64,000 bases of DNA from Stenotrophomonas rhizophila (GTDB lineage Bacteria; Pseudomonadota; Gammaproteobacteria; Xanthomonadales; Xanthomonadaceae): NCBI RefSeq assembly GCF_020857975.1, contig NZ_JACWUO010000006.1:124001-188000 (forward strand). Direction: 5' to 3'. The translations under genes were made by a program, and so were the position numbers. The notes beneath the pieces are model-generated. The model saw only the letters and a list, made by a program, of their open reading frames with translations, was not told where the DNA came from and did not search any database. How positions within the stretch are numbered: position 1 is the first letter of the stretch; each line of letters opens with the position of its first letter. Shown piece after piece: positions 50,717 through 61,631 of the stretch.

Positions 50717-50886
50717 GCAGGTGCCGGTGGCGCCGCTGCCACCCTACGCTGGCGTATCGCCGGCCGCTGCAATCGTTTCCTGCAATTTGCACATTTATCG
50801 AAAGACCTGCGCGGCAAGCCCGGCTACCATCGAGGTGCCCCGGATTCAGTTGCCTGCCGAGAGTGATCGATAGCCCGCACACCGCA

Positions 50887-51573
50887 GTGAAGATCGTCGT
50901 ACTGGAAGATGACCGGGTGTTGCGCGACTGCGTGCTGTTGCCGCGACTGCGCGACCATGGTTTCGCGGTGGACGGACTGGCGAGCGCCGCAGAACTGCTC
51001 GCGTGTCTGCAACAGCAGCCGGTGGACATCGCGGTGATCGATGCCGGTCTGCCGGATGCCGATGGATTCGAGTTGGTGCAGTCGCTGCGCCGGCGCTACC
51101 CACCGCTGGGCCTGTTGATGCTGACCGGTCGCGCCAGCGTTACCGACCAGATGCGCGGGCTGAGCAGCGGGGCCGATGCCTACCTGGCCAAGCCGGTCGA
51201 CATCAGTCTGCTGGCGGCCACCCTGCACAGCCTGGCCCGGCGCCTGCGGGAGGGTCGGCAGCCGGCCGCCGAGGCGGTGCCTGATGGCGGTTGGCGGCTG
51301 GACGCGGGCGGTTGGCGGCTGTTGTCGCCGCTGGGCTGCGGGGTCAACCTGACCCGCAGCGAGCGGCCGCTGCTGCAACGACTGATCGCCGCCACCGGCG
51401 AGGTGGTGTTGCGTGAAGAACTGATCTCCACGCTGACCGACGACGTGTTCGAGTTCGATACCCACCGCCTGGACTCGATGATCCACCGCTTGCGACGCAA
51501 GGTCGCCAACGGTTGCGGCCTGCCACTGCCACTGACTTCGGTACACGGCGAGGGTTACGTATTCATTGCCTGA
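50887..51573 (+). CDS. OmpR/PhoB-type response regulator, orphan
   Basis: This 228-residue protein has a receiver domain (VVLEDDRVLRD; phospho-acceptor Asp in AVIDAGLPDADGFE; Lys in LAKPV) and a winged-helix DNA-binding domain (LTRSERPLLQRLIAATGEVV, HRLDSMIHRLRRKV, VHGEGYVFIA). GTG 50887 (KIVVLEDD) fits the family; GTG 50863 would add eight residues. No histidine kinase gene adjoins. It precedes the adhesin and may control it. Confidence 0.85.
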   Translation: MKIVVLEDDRVLRDCVLLPRLRDHGFAVDGLASAAELLACLQQQPVDIAVIDAGLPDADGFELVQSLRRRYPPLGLLMLTGRASVTDQMRGLSSGADAYLAKPVDISLLAATLHSLARRLREGRQPAAEAVPDGGWRLDAGGWRLLSPLGCGVNLTRSERPLLQRLIAATGEVVLREELISTLTDDVFEFDTHRLDSMIHRLRRKVANGCGLPLPLTSVHGEGYVFIA

Positions 51574-51960
51574 CCCGCGCTGAACTTGCAGTGCAGTGAT
51601 GGCATACGGGGTCGTGCACCCATTCACCTCCGTGCGTTCCACTACCCGCCCGATCCGCGCGTTCTCGCCTGCCATCGCGCTGCCTTCCAGCAGCATCTAC
51701 CGCGGCGGCGCATCGCGCGCGGATTGCATTGCCAACGCGGGCGGTGAGAAGTCGGTGATGCGCGATGAAAATACGGTGAGAGTGCGTGCGTGACAGCGTT
51801 TGTTCAGCCGCCTAGGTTGTTCACGGCCGGTGCAGAAAACTTCTCTCCCCAGCGCACCGGCAGCCATTCAACAAGACCCGCAGCGACACGCTGGCAGATA
51901 CGCCTGCGGACGGTCGATGGGCGTCCTGTTGCCTGAATAATCCGCAGTGCAGGGAACTTC
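51574..51960 (+). other. Intergenic region upstream of the adhesin gene
   Basis: These 387 bases lie between the response regulator and the adhesin. A small frame (51596-51793) has no recognisable content. An AGGGAACTTC ribosome-binding region precedes 51961. This gap probably holds the adhesin promoter and the regulator's binding sites, but no clear repeat or -35/-10 pair was found. Confidence 0.4.
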
Positions 51961-54900
51961 ATGAACAAGATCTTTCGTCGTGTCTGGAATCGTGTCTTGC
52001 AGCAGCTGGTGGTCGCCTCCGAGCTCGCCCGTGGTTGTGGTCGTGCCGGTGGTCGTAGCGGCGGCGCCATGGTGTGTCTGCTGGCCAGTGCCTTGTTGAT
52101 GCCGGCGTGGGCATCGGCCAGTGAGGACAGCGAAGACCCGCTCTGCGTGGAAGATGCGCAGGGCTGCGGCCAGCAGCGTGGCGTGGCACTGCCGGTGAAC
52201 GCCGGGGACGCTGCCGTGCTGGGTCGTGACGCATTGGCGCTGGGCCAGGGCGCGCGCGCCGATGGCGACGTTGCCACTGCGGTAGGGGCCTACAGCATGG
52301 CCAGCGGTGATGGCAGTACCGCGCTGGGCGCCGAATCGCAGGCCAGTGGCCGGCTGGCGACCGCGCTGGGTACCGGTGCCCGCGCCGAAGAGCTGGGTTC
52401 CAACGCCTATGGCGTCGGCGCGCGGGCGAGCGCCATGCATGCGATGGCACTGGGTTCGGAGGCCTATGCCAGCGGTAGCCACAGCATTGCCATGGGCCGC
52501 GACAGCCGCGCCGATGGCGCCAGTTCGATTGCCATTGGTGGCATCCCGGCTTGCGATGGTCAGTTCTGCATTGCAGAAACTACTGCGGCCTGGGGCCGCA
52601 ACAGCACTGCGGTCGGCGCCGGTGCGCAGACCGTCGGTGACAACGCCAGCGCGCTCGGCACACGTGCCAAGGCCGATGGCAGCAATTCGGTGGCGCTGGG
52701 TTCGGACTCGCGTGCGCTGCGCGATGACACGGTGTCGGTGGGCAACGAGTTGTATGGCACCACCCGCCAGATTACCGGTGTGGCTGACGGCACGCAGGCA
52801 AACGACGCGGTGAACCTGCAGCAGTTGCAGCGCGTGGCCGATCAGGTGGGTGACGCCGGCCACTATCTGTCGGTCAACGGTGCCGGCGATGGCAGCGACG
52901 ACGCGCTGGCCACAGGCCGCGACAGCACCGCGCTTGGGCCAGATGCACGCGCCGAGGGTGATGGCAATGTGGCCATCGGTGCCCGCGCACACAGCCAGAA
53001 CCGCGATGCCGTGGCCATTGGTACCGACAGTGCAGCCTCAGGCGTGGGCGCCGTAGCGCTCGGTGGGCGTGCGCGCGCAGACCAGGCGCTGACCACTGCA
53101 GTCGGCGGCAATGCCAACGCCAGCGGGTTGGGCAGTACGGCATTGGGCAGTTCGGCGAAAGCCCTGGACTGGAAGGCCGTAGCGGTGGGCGCCTACGCGC
53201 GGGCCAACGGCTTCTTCTCCACCGCACTGGGCACCGAGACCGTCGCGGGCAACGTCGCCACCGCCGTCGGCCAGGGCAGTATCGCCGACGACGCGGCGCT
53301 GGCAGTCGGGGTACAGGCCAAGGCGGCCGTGGGCGGGGTGGCGCTGGGCAACAATGCCCAGGCCAACATTGATGGCACCGCGGTCGGCCGCGAGAGCTGG
53401 GCGCGCGGCGCTGAAGCCACTGCGGTCGGATTCAACAGCTATGCCAAGGGCGATAACAGCAGCGCGCTGGGTTCCAACGCCTGGGCGATGGGCGACAACA
53501 GCACCGCGTTGGGCTCGCACAGCCTGGCCAGTTCCGACAACAGCGTAGCGCTGGGCCAAGGGTCCAGTACCGGCGACCGCGCCAATACCGTATCGGTTGG
53601 CAGCGCCGAGGGCTGGACCGATGACTATGGCAACTACCACCCGGCGCAGGATCGCCAGATCACCAACCTGGCCGCGGGCACCGAAGACACCGATGCGGTC
53701 AACCTGGCCCAGTTGAAGGAAGTTGCCGCCGACGTCGGCGAGGCGACCCGCTACCTGGCCGTCAATGGCGCCAACGATGGCAGCGACGATGCGCAGGCAG
53801 CCGGTCGCAACGGCAGCGCGGTGGGACCCGGCGCCAGGGCCGACGGCGACAACAGCAGCGCGTTCGGTCGCCGTGCCAGGGCCGAAGGCGACGACAGCGT
53901 GGCGATGGGCAACGACAGCCGCGCCCGCGGCGAGGCGTCCACGGCGCTGGGCAGCGATGCCAATGCCGACGGCGACAGCAGCGTGGCCATCGGCGATGGC
54001 GCCAGCGCGCTGAACGAAGCGGCATTGGCGCTGGGCGACCATGCCAGCGCGTCGCACGACGATGCCAGCGCCATCGGCAGCCGCAGTTCGGCCTCTGCTG
54101 AAGGTGCGGTGGCACTGGGCGCCGACAGCCGGGCCAGCGGCAGGCACAGCGCGGCGCTGGGCACCGATGCGGTGGCCAGTGGTGCCGGTGCAACCGCGGT
54201 GGGCAACACGGCACAGGCCAGCGGTGTCTCGGCCACGGCCCTGGGCGAAGGGAGCCAGGCCAAGGGCGCGGGCAGCAGTGCGCTCGGTGCCGGGGCCAGC
54301 GCCATCGGCGACGCCTCGGTGGCGATCGGCGAAGACGCGACGGCCAACGGCAACAATGCGGCCGCGCTGGGGCGCCAGGCCGTGGCCAACGGTGCCGGTT
54401 CGCTGGCTCTGGGCAATCAGTCCTGGGCCGAAGCCGACCAGGCCATCGCGCTGGGCGAAAACGCCTGGGCCGCTGCCGAGGGCAGCGTTGCGCTCGGTGC
54501 GCAGTCGCTGGCCACCGGTGAGGATGCGCTGGCGCTGGGCGACGATGCGCACGCACTGGCCGACAACAGCGTGGCGCTGGGGGCCGGCTCGGTCGCCGAT
54601 CGCGACAACAGTGTTTCGGTGGGAAGTGAAGGCAGCGAGCGCCAGATCACCCACCTGGCCGCCGGCACCGCTGACACCGATGCGGTCAACCTGGCTCAGC
54701 TGAAAGAAGTGGCCGAAGGCGCTGCTGATGCCAGCCACTATCTGTCCGTCAATGGCCGCGGCGATGGCAGCGATGATGCGCACGCCAGTGGTGAGCGTGC
54801 CAGCGCGGTGGGGCCGAACGCGTATGCGGTTGGTCACGGCAGCAGTGCTTTCGGTGACAGCGCCTATGCCGAAGGCCACGACGCGGTGGCGATGGGCTCC

Positions 54901-57837
54901 AACAGCAAGGCCTACGGCAACCACAGCATGGCCATCGGCGCGTTCAGTACGGCCGCCCGCGCCGGTGGGCTGGCCATCGGTGGGCGCGCGCAGGTCTTCG
55001 ATGAGAATGGCATCGCGCTGGGTACCAGTAGCGGTGCGCTGGGCCAGGCAGCGTCGGCCATCGGTTACAAGGCCTGGGCACTCGGCGATGGCGCGGTGGC
55101 ATTGGGCGAAAATGCACGTGCGACCGGTGAAGGTGGCATTGCCATCGGCCAGGACTCAATGGTGATCGGTGACCATGCAGCGGCGATCGGCAGCGATGCT
55201 TTCGCTTCCGGCGCGGATGCGATGGCGCTGGGCCACAATGCGGTGGCCGACGGTGACTACAGCACCGCACTGGGCAGCGGCAGTTATGCCGCCGGCGTAG
55301 GTGCTTCGGCCTTGGGCAGTGGTGCGGTGGCGTTGGCCGATGGCAGCACGGCACTGGGCGAGGGCAGCCTGGCCACCGGCGAGGGCAGCCTGGCCGGGGG
55401 CCGCAACGCGCAATCGCAGGGCAATGACAGCCTGGCGCTGGGCAGTTCGGCGCTGGCCACGGCCGACAACAGCATGGCGATCGGCAAGGACGCGCTGGCC
55501 CGCGGGCAATCCAGCATCGCCATCGGCGAGGGCAGCAACTCCAAGGGCGATCACTCCACGGCGGTCGGACTGGGCGCGATTTCCAGCGGTACCGGCAGCA
55601 GTGCCTTCGGTGCCGGCGCATTGGCCCATGGCAATGATTCTGTGGCGGTAGGCGGTGCGCTGGCGGTCGGCGAGGCGTCGGTCGCGATGGGGCGCAGTGC
55701 CTGGGCTGATGGGCTCAGTTCGGTCGCCATCGGCGATCTGGCGCTGGCCTTCGATGACTACGCCATCGCCATCGGTGACTTTGCCCAGGCCCACGGCGAC
55801 AGCAGCATCGGTATCGGCAACGGTGTGTTTACTGGCGCGGATAACGCCGTGGCCATCGGCAAGTATGCCTGGGTCGGCAGCGAAAGCAGCGTTGCGATCG
55901 GTAAGGATGCCTGGGTCAAGAAGGATGCTGACAACGCTGTCGCGCTGGGCGCGGACTCGATTGCCGACCGCTCCAACAGCGTGTCGGTGGGCAGCTTCGG
56001 CAACGAACGCCAGATCACCAACGTGGCGGCCGGTACCGAGGACACCGATGCGGTCAACCTGGCGCAGTTGAAGGCGGTGGCCGATGGCGCGGCCGAGGCC
56101 AGCCACTATCTGTCGGTGAACGGCGCCGACGACGGCAGCGATGATGCGCTGGCCAGCGGTGACAACGCCGCGGCGGTCGGCACCAACGCGTATGCCGGTG
56201 GCGACGCTTCGGTGGCGTTGGGCCACCAGGCGATGGCCGGCGGCGACCGCAGTACCGCTGTTGGCAGCGACAGCTATGCCGGCGGCGAAGGCAGCACCGC
56301 GCTTGGCAACGGCGCCACCGCATTGGGCGAAACCTCGGTGGCGGTGGGCTATGGCAGTGTCGCCAGCGGCTGGGACGCTGTGGCGATGGGCACCAACGCG
56401 CAGGCCTTGGGCACCAACGCGGTCGCGCTGGGCTACGCCTCCAAGGCCGAGTCCGATGGTTCCACGGCGATCAACACTGGCGATAAGGTCGGGATGTGGG
56501 CCGATGCCACTCCAGGGGTCGGCAAGGACTCCGGTGGCTCCGTGGCGATGGGCATGGGCGCTTCGGTGGGTGCCGATGCGGCCGGTGCCATTGCGCTGGG
56601 CCTGAGTGCCACGGTGGCCAAAGGCGCCGGGCAGGGCATCGCGATGGGCACAGGCAGTTATGTCGCCGACAACCAGGGCATCGCCATCGGCGGCCTGGGC
56701 GCCGATGACGCCGGCAACCTGCGTCCGACCTACGCCGGCGGTAAAGGCTCGGTCGCACTGGGCGTTGGCGCCACCACCTGGACCGACCAGGCGGTGGCGG
56801 TAGGCGCGTACTCGCAGGTAACCGCCGGCAATGCGGCTGCATTGGGCGCCAATTCGCTGGCCGACCGTGACAACTCGGTATCGGTGGGCCGCGCCGGCGA
56901 CGAACGCCAGATCACCAATGTCGCCGCCGGTACCGAAGCCACCGATGCGGTCAACAAGGGCCAGATGGACCGGGCCATCGCCGATGTCGGTGGTGACATG
57001 GAGGAACTGGCCAAGTCGGCGGTGAAGTACGACAACCCCGATCGCAAGGACAGGATCAGCCTGGAAGGCGAGAAGGGCACCAAGATCGCCAACCTCAAGG
57101 CCGGTACCGCGCTCGACGAAGCGACCAACGTGGAGCAGCTGCAGGGCGCGGTCACCGCGCTGGGCGGCGGGGCGTACCTGGGCAGCGATGGCAAGATCAT
57201 CGGCCCGCAGTACCAGATCCAGGGCGGCACCTACGGCAATGTCGGCGGTGCGCTGGATGCGCTGGACGATGCGGTGAACAACCTGGATGACCGCCTCAGT
57301 AATGTCGAGGATGGCAAGGGCCCGGGCAACACCGGCAGCGGTGATGGCAGCAAAGACAAGCCGGTCGATCCGATCGCCGACAACGGCAGCGACCAGGCAC
57401 CGGACAACGGTCCCGCCGGCGGCTCGGGCAATGGCACCTACGACCAGGACACCTACAACGCGTCCAAGACCTACACCGACGAAACCGCCGACAGGACCCT
57501 GGATTCGGCCAAGTCCTACACCGACAAGAAGTTCGACATGATGGACGACAAGTTCGATGCGCTGCGCGATGACGTCGATAACCGCCTGAAGAACCAGGAC
57601 AAGCGCATCGACAAGATGGGGGCGATGAACTCGGCGATGATGAGCATGGCCCTCAATGCCGCCAACAGCCGCAGCGAGCGCGGACGAGTCGGCGTCGGTG
57701 CCGGTTTCCAGGGCAGCGAGAAGGCTTTGTCGATCGGCTATTCCAAGCAGATCGGCGAACGCGCCAGCTTTAGTCTGGGCGGGTCGTTCAGTGGCAGCGA
57801 GAGTTCGGCCGGCATCGGTTTCGGCATCGATCTGTAA
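51961..57837 (+). CDS. YadA-type trimeric autotransporter adhesin
   Basis: This 1958-residue protein begins with an extended signal peptide region (MNKIFRRVWNRVLQQLVVASE, then a hydrophobic core AMVCLLASALLMPAWASA). A very long left-handed roll of YadA head repeats follows (AxGxxSxALGxxAxA, dozens of 14-residue turns). It is cut by five neck motifs (VSVGSxGxERQITNxAAGTxxTDAVNxxQL) near residues 260, 545, 885, 1340 and 1640. A Gly/Asp/Pro-rich linker leads to a coiled coil (YTDKKFDMMDDKFDALRDDV) and the YadA anchor barrel (about the last 70 residues). The chain ends in Leu rather than the usual aromatic residue. It should trimerise in the outer membrane and mediate adhesion or autoaggregation. 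Confidence 0.93.
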   Translation: MNKIFRRVWNRVLQQLVVASELARGCGRAGGRSGGAMVCLLASALLMPAWASASEDSEDPLCVEDAQGCGQQRGVALPVNAGDAAVLGRDALALGQGARADGDVATAVGAYSMASGDGSTALGAESQASGRLATALGTGARAEELGSNAYGVGARASAMHAMALGSEAYASGSHSIAMGRDSRADGASSIAIGGIPACDGQFCIAETTAAWGRNSTAVGAGAQTVGDNASALGTRAKADGSNSVALGSDSRALRDDTVSVGNELYGTTRQITGVADGTQANDAVNLQQLQRVADQVGDAGHYLSVNGAGDGSDDALATGRDSTALGPDARAEGDGNVAIGARAHSQNRDAVAIGTDSAASGVGAVALGGRARADQALTTAVGGNANASGLGSTALGSSAKALDWKAVAVGAYARANGFFSTALGTETVAGNVATAVGQGSIADDAALAVGVQAKAAVGGVALGNNAQANIDGTAVGRESWARGAEATAVGFNSYAKGDNSSALGSNAWAMGDNSTALGSHSLASSDNSVALGQGSSTGDRANTVSVGSAEGWTDDYGNYHPAQDRQITNLAAGTEDTDAVNLAQLKEVAADVGEATRYLAVNGANDGSDDAQAAGRNGSAVGPGARADGDNSSAFGRRARAEGDDSVAMGNDSRARGEASTALGSDANADGDSSVAIGDGASALNEAALALGDHASASHDDASAIGSRSSASAEGAVALGADSRASGRHSAALGTDAVASGAGATAVGNTAQASGVSATALGEGSQAKGAGSSALGAGASAIGDASVAIGEDATANGNNAAALGRQAVANGAGSLALGNQSWAEADQAIALGENAWAAAEGSVALGAQSLATGEDALALGDDAHALADNSVALGAGSVADRDNSVSVGSEGSERQITHLAAGTADTDAVNLAQLKEVAEGAADASHYLSVNGRGDGSDDAHASGERASAVGPNAYAVGHGSSAFGDSAYAEGHDAVAMGSNSKAYGNHSMAIGAFSTAARAGGLAIGGRAQVFDENGIALGTSSGALGQAASAIGYKAWALGDGAVALGENARATGEGGIAIGQDSMVIGDHAAAIGSDAFASGADAMALGHNAVADGDYSTALGSGSYAAGVGASALGSGAVALADGSTALGEGSLATGEGSLAGGRNAQSQGNDSLALGSSALATADNSMAIGKDALARGQSSIAIGEGSNSKGDHSTAVGLGAISSGTGSSAFGAGALAHGNDSVAVGGALAVGEASVAMGRSAWADGLSSVAIGDLALAFDDYAIAIGDFAQAHGDSSIGIGNGVFTGADNAVAIGKYAWVGSESSVAIGKDAWVKKDADNAVALGADSIADRSNSVSVGSFGNERQITNVAAGTEDTDAVNLAQLKAVADGAAEASHYLSVNGADDGSDDALASGDNAAAVGTNAYAGGDASVALGHQAMAGGDRSTAVGSDSYAGGEGSTALGNGATALGETSVAVGYGSVASGWDAVAMGTNAQALGTNAVALGYASKAESDGSTAINTGDKVGMWADATPGVGKDSGGSVAMGMGASVGADAAGAIALGLSATVAKGAGQGIAMGTGSYVADNQGIAIGGLGADDAGNLRPTYAGGKGSVALGVGATTWTDQAVAVGAYSQVTAGNAAALGANSLADRDNSVSVGRAGDERQITNVAAGTEATDAVNKGQMDRAIADVGGDMEELAKSAVKYDNPDRKDRISLEGEKGTKIANLKAGTALDEATNVEQLQGAVTALGGGAYLGSDGKIIGPQYQIQGGTYGNVGGALDALDDAVNNLDDRLSNVEDGKGPGNTGSGDGSKDKPVDPIADNGSDQAPDNGPAGGSGNGTYDQDTYNASKTYTDETADRTLDSAKSYTDKKFDMMDDKFDALRDDVDNRLKNQDKRIDKMGAMNSAMMSMALNAANSRSERGRVGVGAGFQGSEKALSIGYSKQIGERASFSLGGSFSGSESSAGIGFGIDL

Positions 57838-57844
57838 GTACCCG

Positions 57845-57872
57845 CACCGCCGGCCGCATGTGGCCGGCGGTG
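57845..57872. other. Hairpin between adhesin and subtilase genes
   Basis: CACCGCCGGCC and GGCCGGCGGTG form an 11-bp stem with a 6-base loop, seven bases after the adhesin stop. There is no T-run, so it may weaken read-through or protect the upstream mRNA rather than end it. Confidence 0.5.
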
Positions 57873-57956
57873 GCCTTGCCGTGGACGGGTCGCCGCCCTG
57901 CGCGGGTGGCGGCCAAAGCGGCCTTTCCTGTTGTGACCCAAGTTGGGAGCATTATC

Positions 57957-59783
57957 TTGAAGAACAAACTCCGCACGCTCTGTTCGGCCGCCGTTGCGAT
58001 CGGCCTGGCCGTACCGCTGGCCAACGCGGCGCCGCCGATGCTGCGCAAGCCGTTGCCGGCCGATGCCGCCACCGCCTTCGCGCCGCAGCAGCTGATCGTC
58101 AAGTACAAGGCGGGCACGCGCCTGGCGAAGGGCGATGCATATCTGCTTGACCGGCTGCAGGCCGCTGCCGCGTTGAGCCGCTCCGCGTCGCCGGCAGCTA
58201 CCGTCGCACCGCTGCGGTTCACCGTGCTGCGTGGTACCGCCACCGGTGCGCGGCTGGTGCGTGCCTCACGCGGGCTGCAGGCGACCGAGGCCGACGCGCT
58301 GCTGGCCGAACTGCGCCGCGATCCGGACCTGCAGTACGCACAGCTGGACACGCTCAAGCAGCGCCTGGACAGCTTGCCCAACGACCCGGAACTGCCGACC
58401 CGCCAGTGGGACCTGACCCAGCCCGGCGCGGGCATCGCCGCAGCGGCGGCCTGGGACCACAGCCAGGGCGACGGGGTGATCGTGGCAGTGCTGGATACCG
58501 GCTATCTGCCGCATCGCGATCTGGCGGCAAACATCGTGCCGGGCTACGACATGATCGGCTGGTACGGGCAGAGTAACGACGAGCCGGATATCGCCGGTGA
58601 CGGCGATGGCCGCGATGCCGACGCCACCGATGCAGGCGACTGGACCGATGCCAGCATGCCATGGTGCGGCGGCAACAGTGACAGTTCCTGGCACGGTACG
58701 CATGTGGCCGGTACGGTGGCGGCTGTCGGCAACAACGGTGTGGATATCGCCGGGGTCGCCTACCAGGCCAAGCTGCAGCCGGTGCGCGTGCTCGGCCACT
58801 GCGGTGGCCTCACCTCGGACATCGCCGATGCCATCGTCTGGGCGGCCGGCGGGCATGTCGATGGGGTGCCGGACAATGCGACCCCGGCGGAAGTGATCAA
58901 CATGAGCCTGGGTGGATCCGGTGCCTGCAAGGAGGATTCGGCAACCCAGGAGGCGATCGACTTCGCGATCTCGCGCGGCGTGGCGGTGGTGGTCGCCGCA
59001 GGCAACAGCAGCGCCGACGTCAAGAACTTCTCGCCGGCCAGCTGCAACGGCGTGGTCACGGTCGGTGCCAGCGGGGTCAATGGCGGTCGTTCGTACTTCT
59101 CCAACTATGGGTTGGGCGTGACCCTGTCGGCACCGGGCGGCAATGCCAGCGCCGGCAACGATCCGGTCGATCGCTGGATATGGTCCCTGGGCGATTCCGG
59201 GACCACCGTGGCAACCAACGACAATGCGTTGATCGGCATGATCGGTACCTCGCAGGCCAGTCCGCATGTGGCCGGCGTGGTGGCGCTGATGCAGGCCGCT
59301 GCGGTTGGTGCCGGCCGCGCTCCGCTGACCCCGGCGCAGGTCACCCAGCTGCTGCGCAGCACCGCCCAGCCGTTCCTGCTGGCGCCGTCGCCGACCACGC
59401 CGATGGGCGCGGGCATCCTTGATGCCGGTGCGGCGGTGAAGGCGGCTATGGAGGATATCGTTGAAGATCCGGCTACGGTGCTGGTCAGTGGCAAGGTGCT
59501 CACTGGTCAGACCGGCGGCGCGGGCGAGAGCCGGCTGTACCAGATCGAGGTACCCTCCGGTGGCAGGAGCCTGCAGCTGCGCAGCTTCGGCGGCGTGGGC
59601 GACGTCTCGCTGTATGCATCCTTCGGCGAGAAGCCGAGCCTGGAAAAGCACCAGCGCAAGTCGGTCAAGCCGGGCAACAGCGAGGCCATCGTGGTCAACC
59701 TGCCCACCGCCGGCACCTGGTACCTGCGCCTGGTGGGTGAGCAGGGCTTCAGCGGGGTGAGCGTACTTGGCGTGCAGCAGTAA
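57957..59783 (+). CDS. Secreted S8 family serine peptidase (subtilase)
   Basis: This 608-residue protein has a signal peptide (KNKLRTLCSAAVAIGLAVPLANA), an inhibitor-like propeptide to about 140, and a catalytic domain with the complete triad: Asp in VAVLDTGYLPH, His in WHGTHVAGTVAA and Ser in GTSQASPHVAGVVAL, with the oxyanion Asn in AAGNSSAD. A C-terminal pre-peptidase (PPC) domain (about 510-608) ends at LGVQQ. The start is TTG at 57957, with GGGAG seven bases upstream. The upstream in-frame ATG at 57858 gives no signal peptide and overlaps the hairpin. It sits 119 bases after the adhesin and may trim or release surface proteins. Confidence 0.92.
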   Translation: MKNKLRTLCSAAVAIGLAVPLANAAPPMLRKPLPADAATAFAPQQLIVKYKAGTRLAKGDAYLLDRLQAAAALSRSASPAATVAPLRFTVLRGTATGARLVRASRGLQATEADALLAELRRDPDLQYAQLDTLKQRLDSLPNDPELPTRQWDLTQPGAGIAAAAAWDHSQGDGVIVAVLDTGYLPHRDLAANIVPGYDMIGWYGQSNDEPDIAGDGDGRDADATDAGDWTDASMPWCGGNSDSSWHGTHVAGTVAAVGNNGVDIAGVAYQAKLQPVRVLGHCGGLTSDIADAIVWAAGGHVDGVPDNATPAEVINMSLGGSGACKEDSATQEAIDFAISRGVAVVVAAGNSSADVKNFSPASCNGVVTVGASGVNGGRSYFSNYGLGVTLSAPGGNASAGNDPVDRWIWSLGDSGTTVATNDNALIGMIGTSQASPHVAGVVALMQAAAVGAGRAPLTPAQVTQLLRSTAQPFLLAPSPTTPMGAGILDAGAAVKAAMEDIVEDPATVLVSGKVLTGQTGGAGESRLYQIEVPSGGRSLQLRSFGGVGDVSLYASFGEKPSLEKHQRKSVKPGNSEAIVVNLPTAGTWYLRLVGEQGFSGVSVLGVQQ

Positions 59784-59791
59784 GCACAACC

Positions 59792-59822
59792 AGGCCGGGG
59801 CGGCGCACCGCCGCCCCGGCCT
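59792..59822. terminator. Bidirectional terminator-like hairpin
   Basis: AGGCCGGGGCGG (59792-59803) and CCGCCCCGGCCT (59811-59822) form a perfect 12-bp stem between the convergent subtilase and sdaA genes, without a strong T-run. Confidence 0.65.
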
Positions 59823-61205
<1,383 letters not shown>

Positions 61206-61302
61206 GATTGCCAAACTGCGGGTATCGGATGGAGCGCTATTCTATGCTGTCGCAGGCGCCGACCTTGACTGCGGCGCAACATTTCCCAAGGCGGGTGGGC
61301 CG

Positions 61303-61521
61303 GTGTTTACCTTGTTCCAGCGTGATGACTGCCAGTTGTGCGACCAGGCTCTGGCGGTACTGGCCCAGGCCCGGGTGGCCGGGCTGGACAGTGTGTTCAT
61401 CGACGACGACGCGGCCCTGGAGGCCCGTTATGGCCAGCGCGTGCCAGTCCTGCGCGATGCGCAGGGGCGGGAGCTGGACTGGCCGTTCGATGTGGCGGGC
61501 GTGAAGGCCTGGTGCGGCTAG
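61303..61521 (+). CDS. Glutaredoxin-like protein
   Basis: This is a 72-residue thioredoxin-fold protein with the CxxC pair in DDCQLCDQ near residue 10 and the cis-Pro region RVPVL followed by DAQGRELDWPFD. It matches the short bacterial glutaredoxin/DUF836 type. The GTG at 61303 has AAGGCGGG just upstream; a longer reading from ATG 61204 would overlap the sdaA start and lacks family content. It faces yceI across a REP pair. Confidence 0.8.
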   Translation: MFTLFQRDDCQLCDQALAVLAQARVAGLDSVFIDDDAALEARYGQRVPVLRDAQGRELDWPFDVAGVKAWCG

Positions 61522-61537
61522 CGCCGTCGCCGTGTTC

Positions 61538-61588
61538 GTCCGACCATGGGTCGGACCTACCCGGGGTAGATCCGACCCATGGTCGGAT
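61538..61588. repeat. Diverging pair of GTAG-type REP palindromes
   Basis: The element at 61538-61560 (stem GTCCGACC/GGTCGGAC) ends in CTAC. The element at 61566-61588 begins GTAG with stem ATCCGACC/GGTCGGAT. They lie between the convergent glutaredoxin-like and yceI genes. Confidence 0.75.
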
Positions 61589-61631
61589 GGCGCGGTGCCC
61601 GATCCCGGCAGATCCGGCAGCCGGTGCCGGG

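Noticed and set aside
51596-51793. A 65-codon frame between the response regulator and adhesin genes
   Set aside because: No ribosome-binding site or recognisable content; kept as intergenic.
53038-54924. A 628-codon frame antisense to the adhesin
   Set aside because: Pseudo-repeats simply mirror the head repeats of the adhesin.
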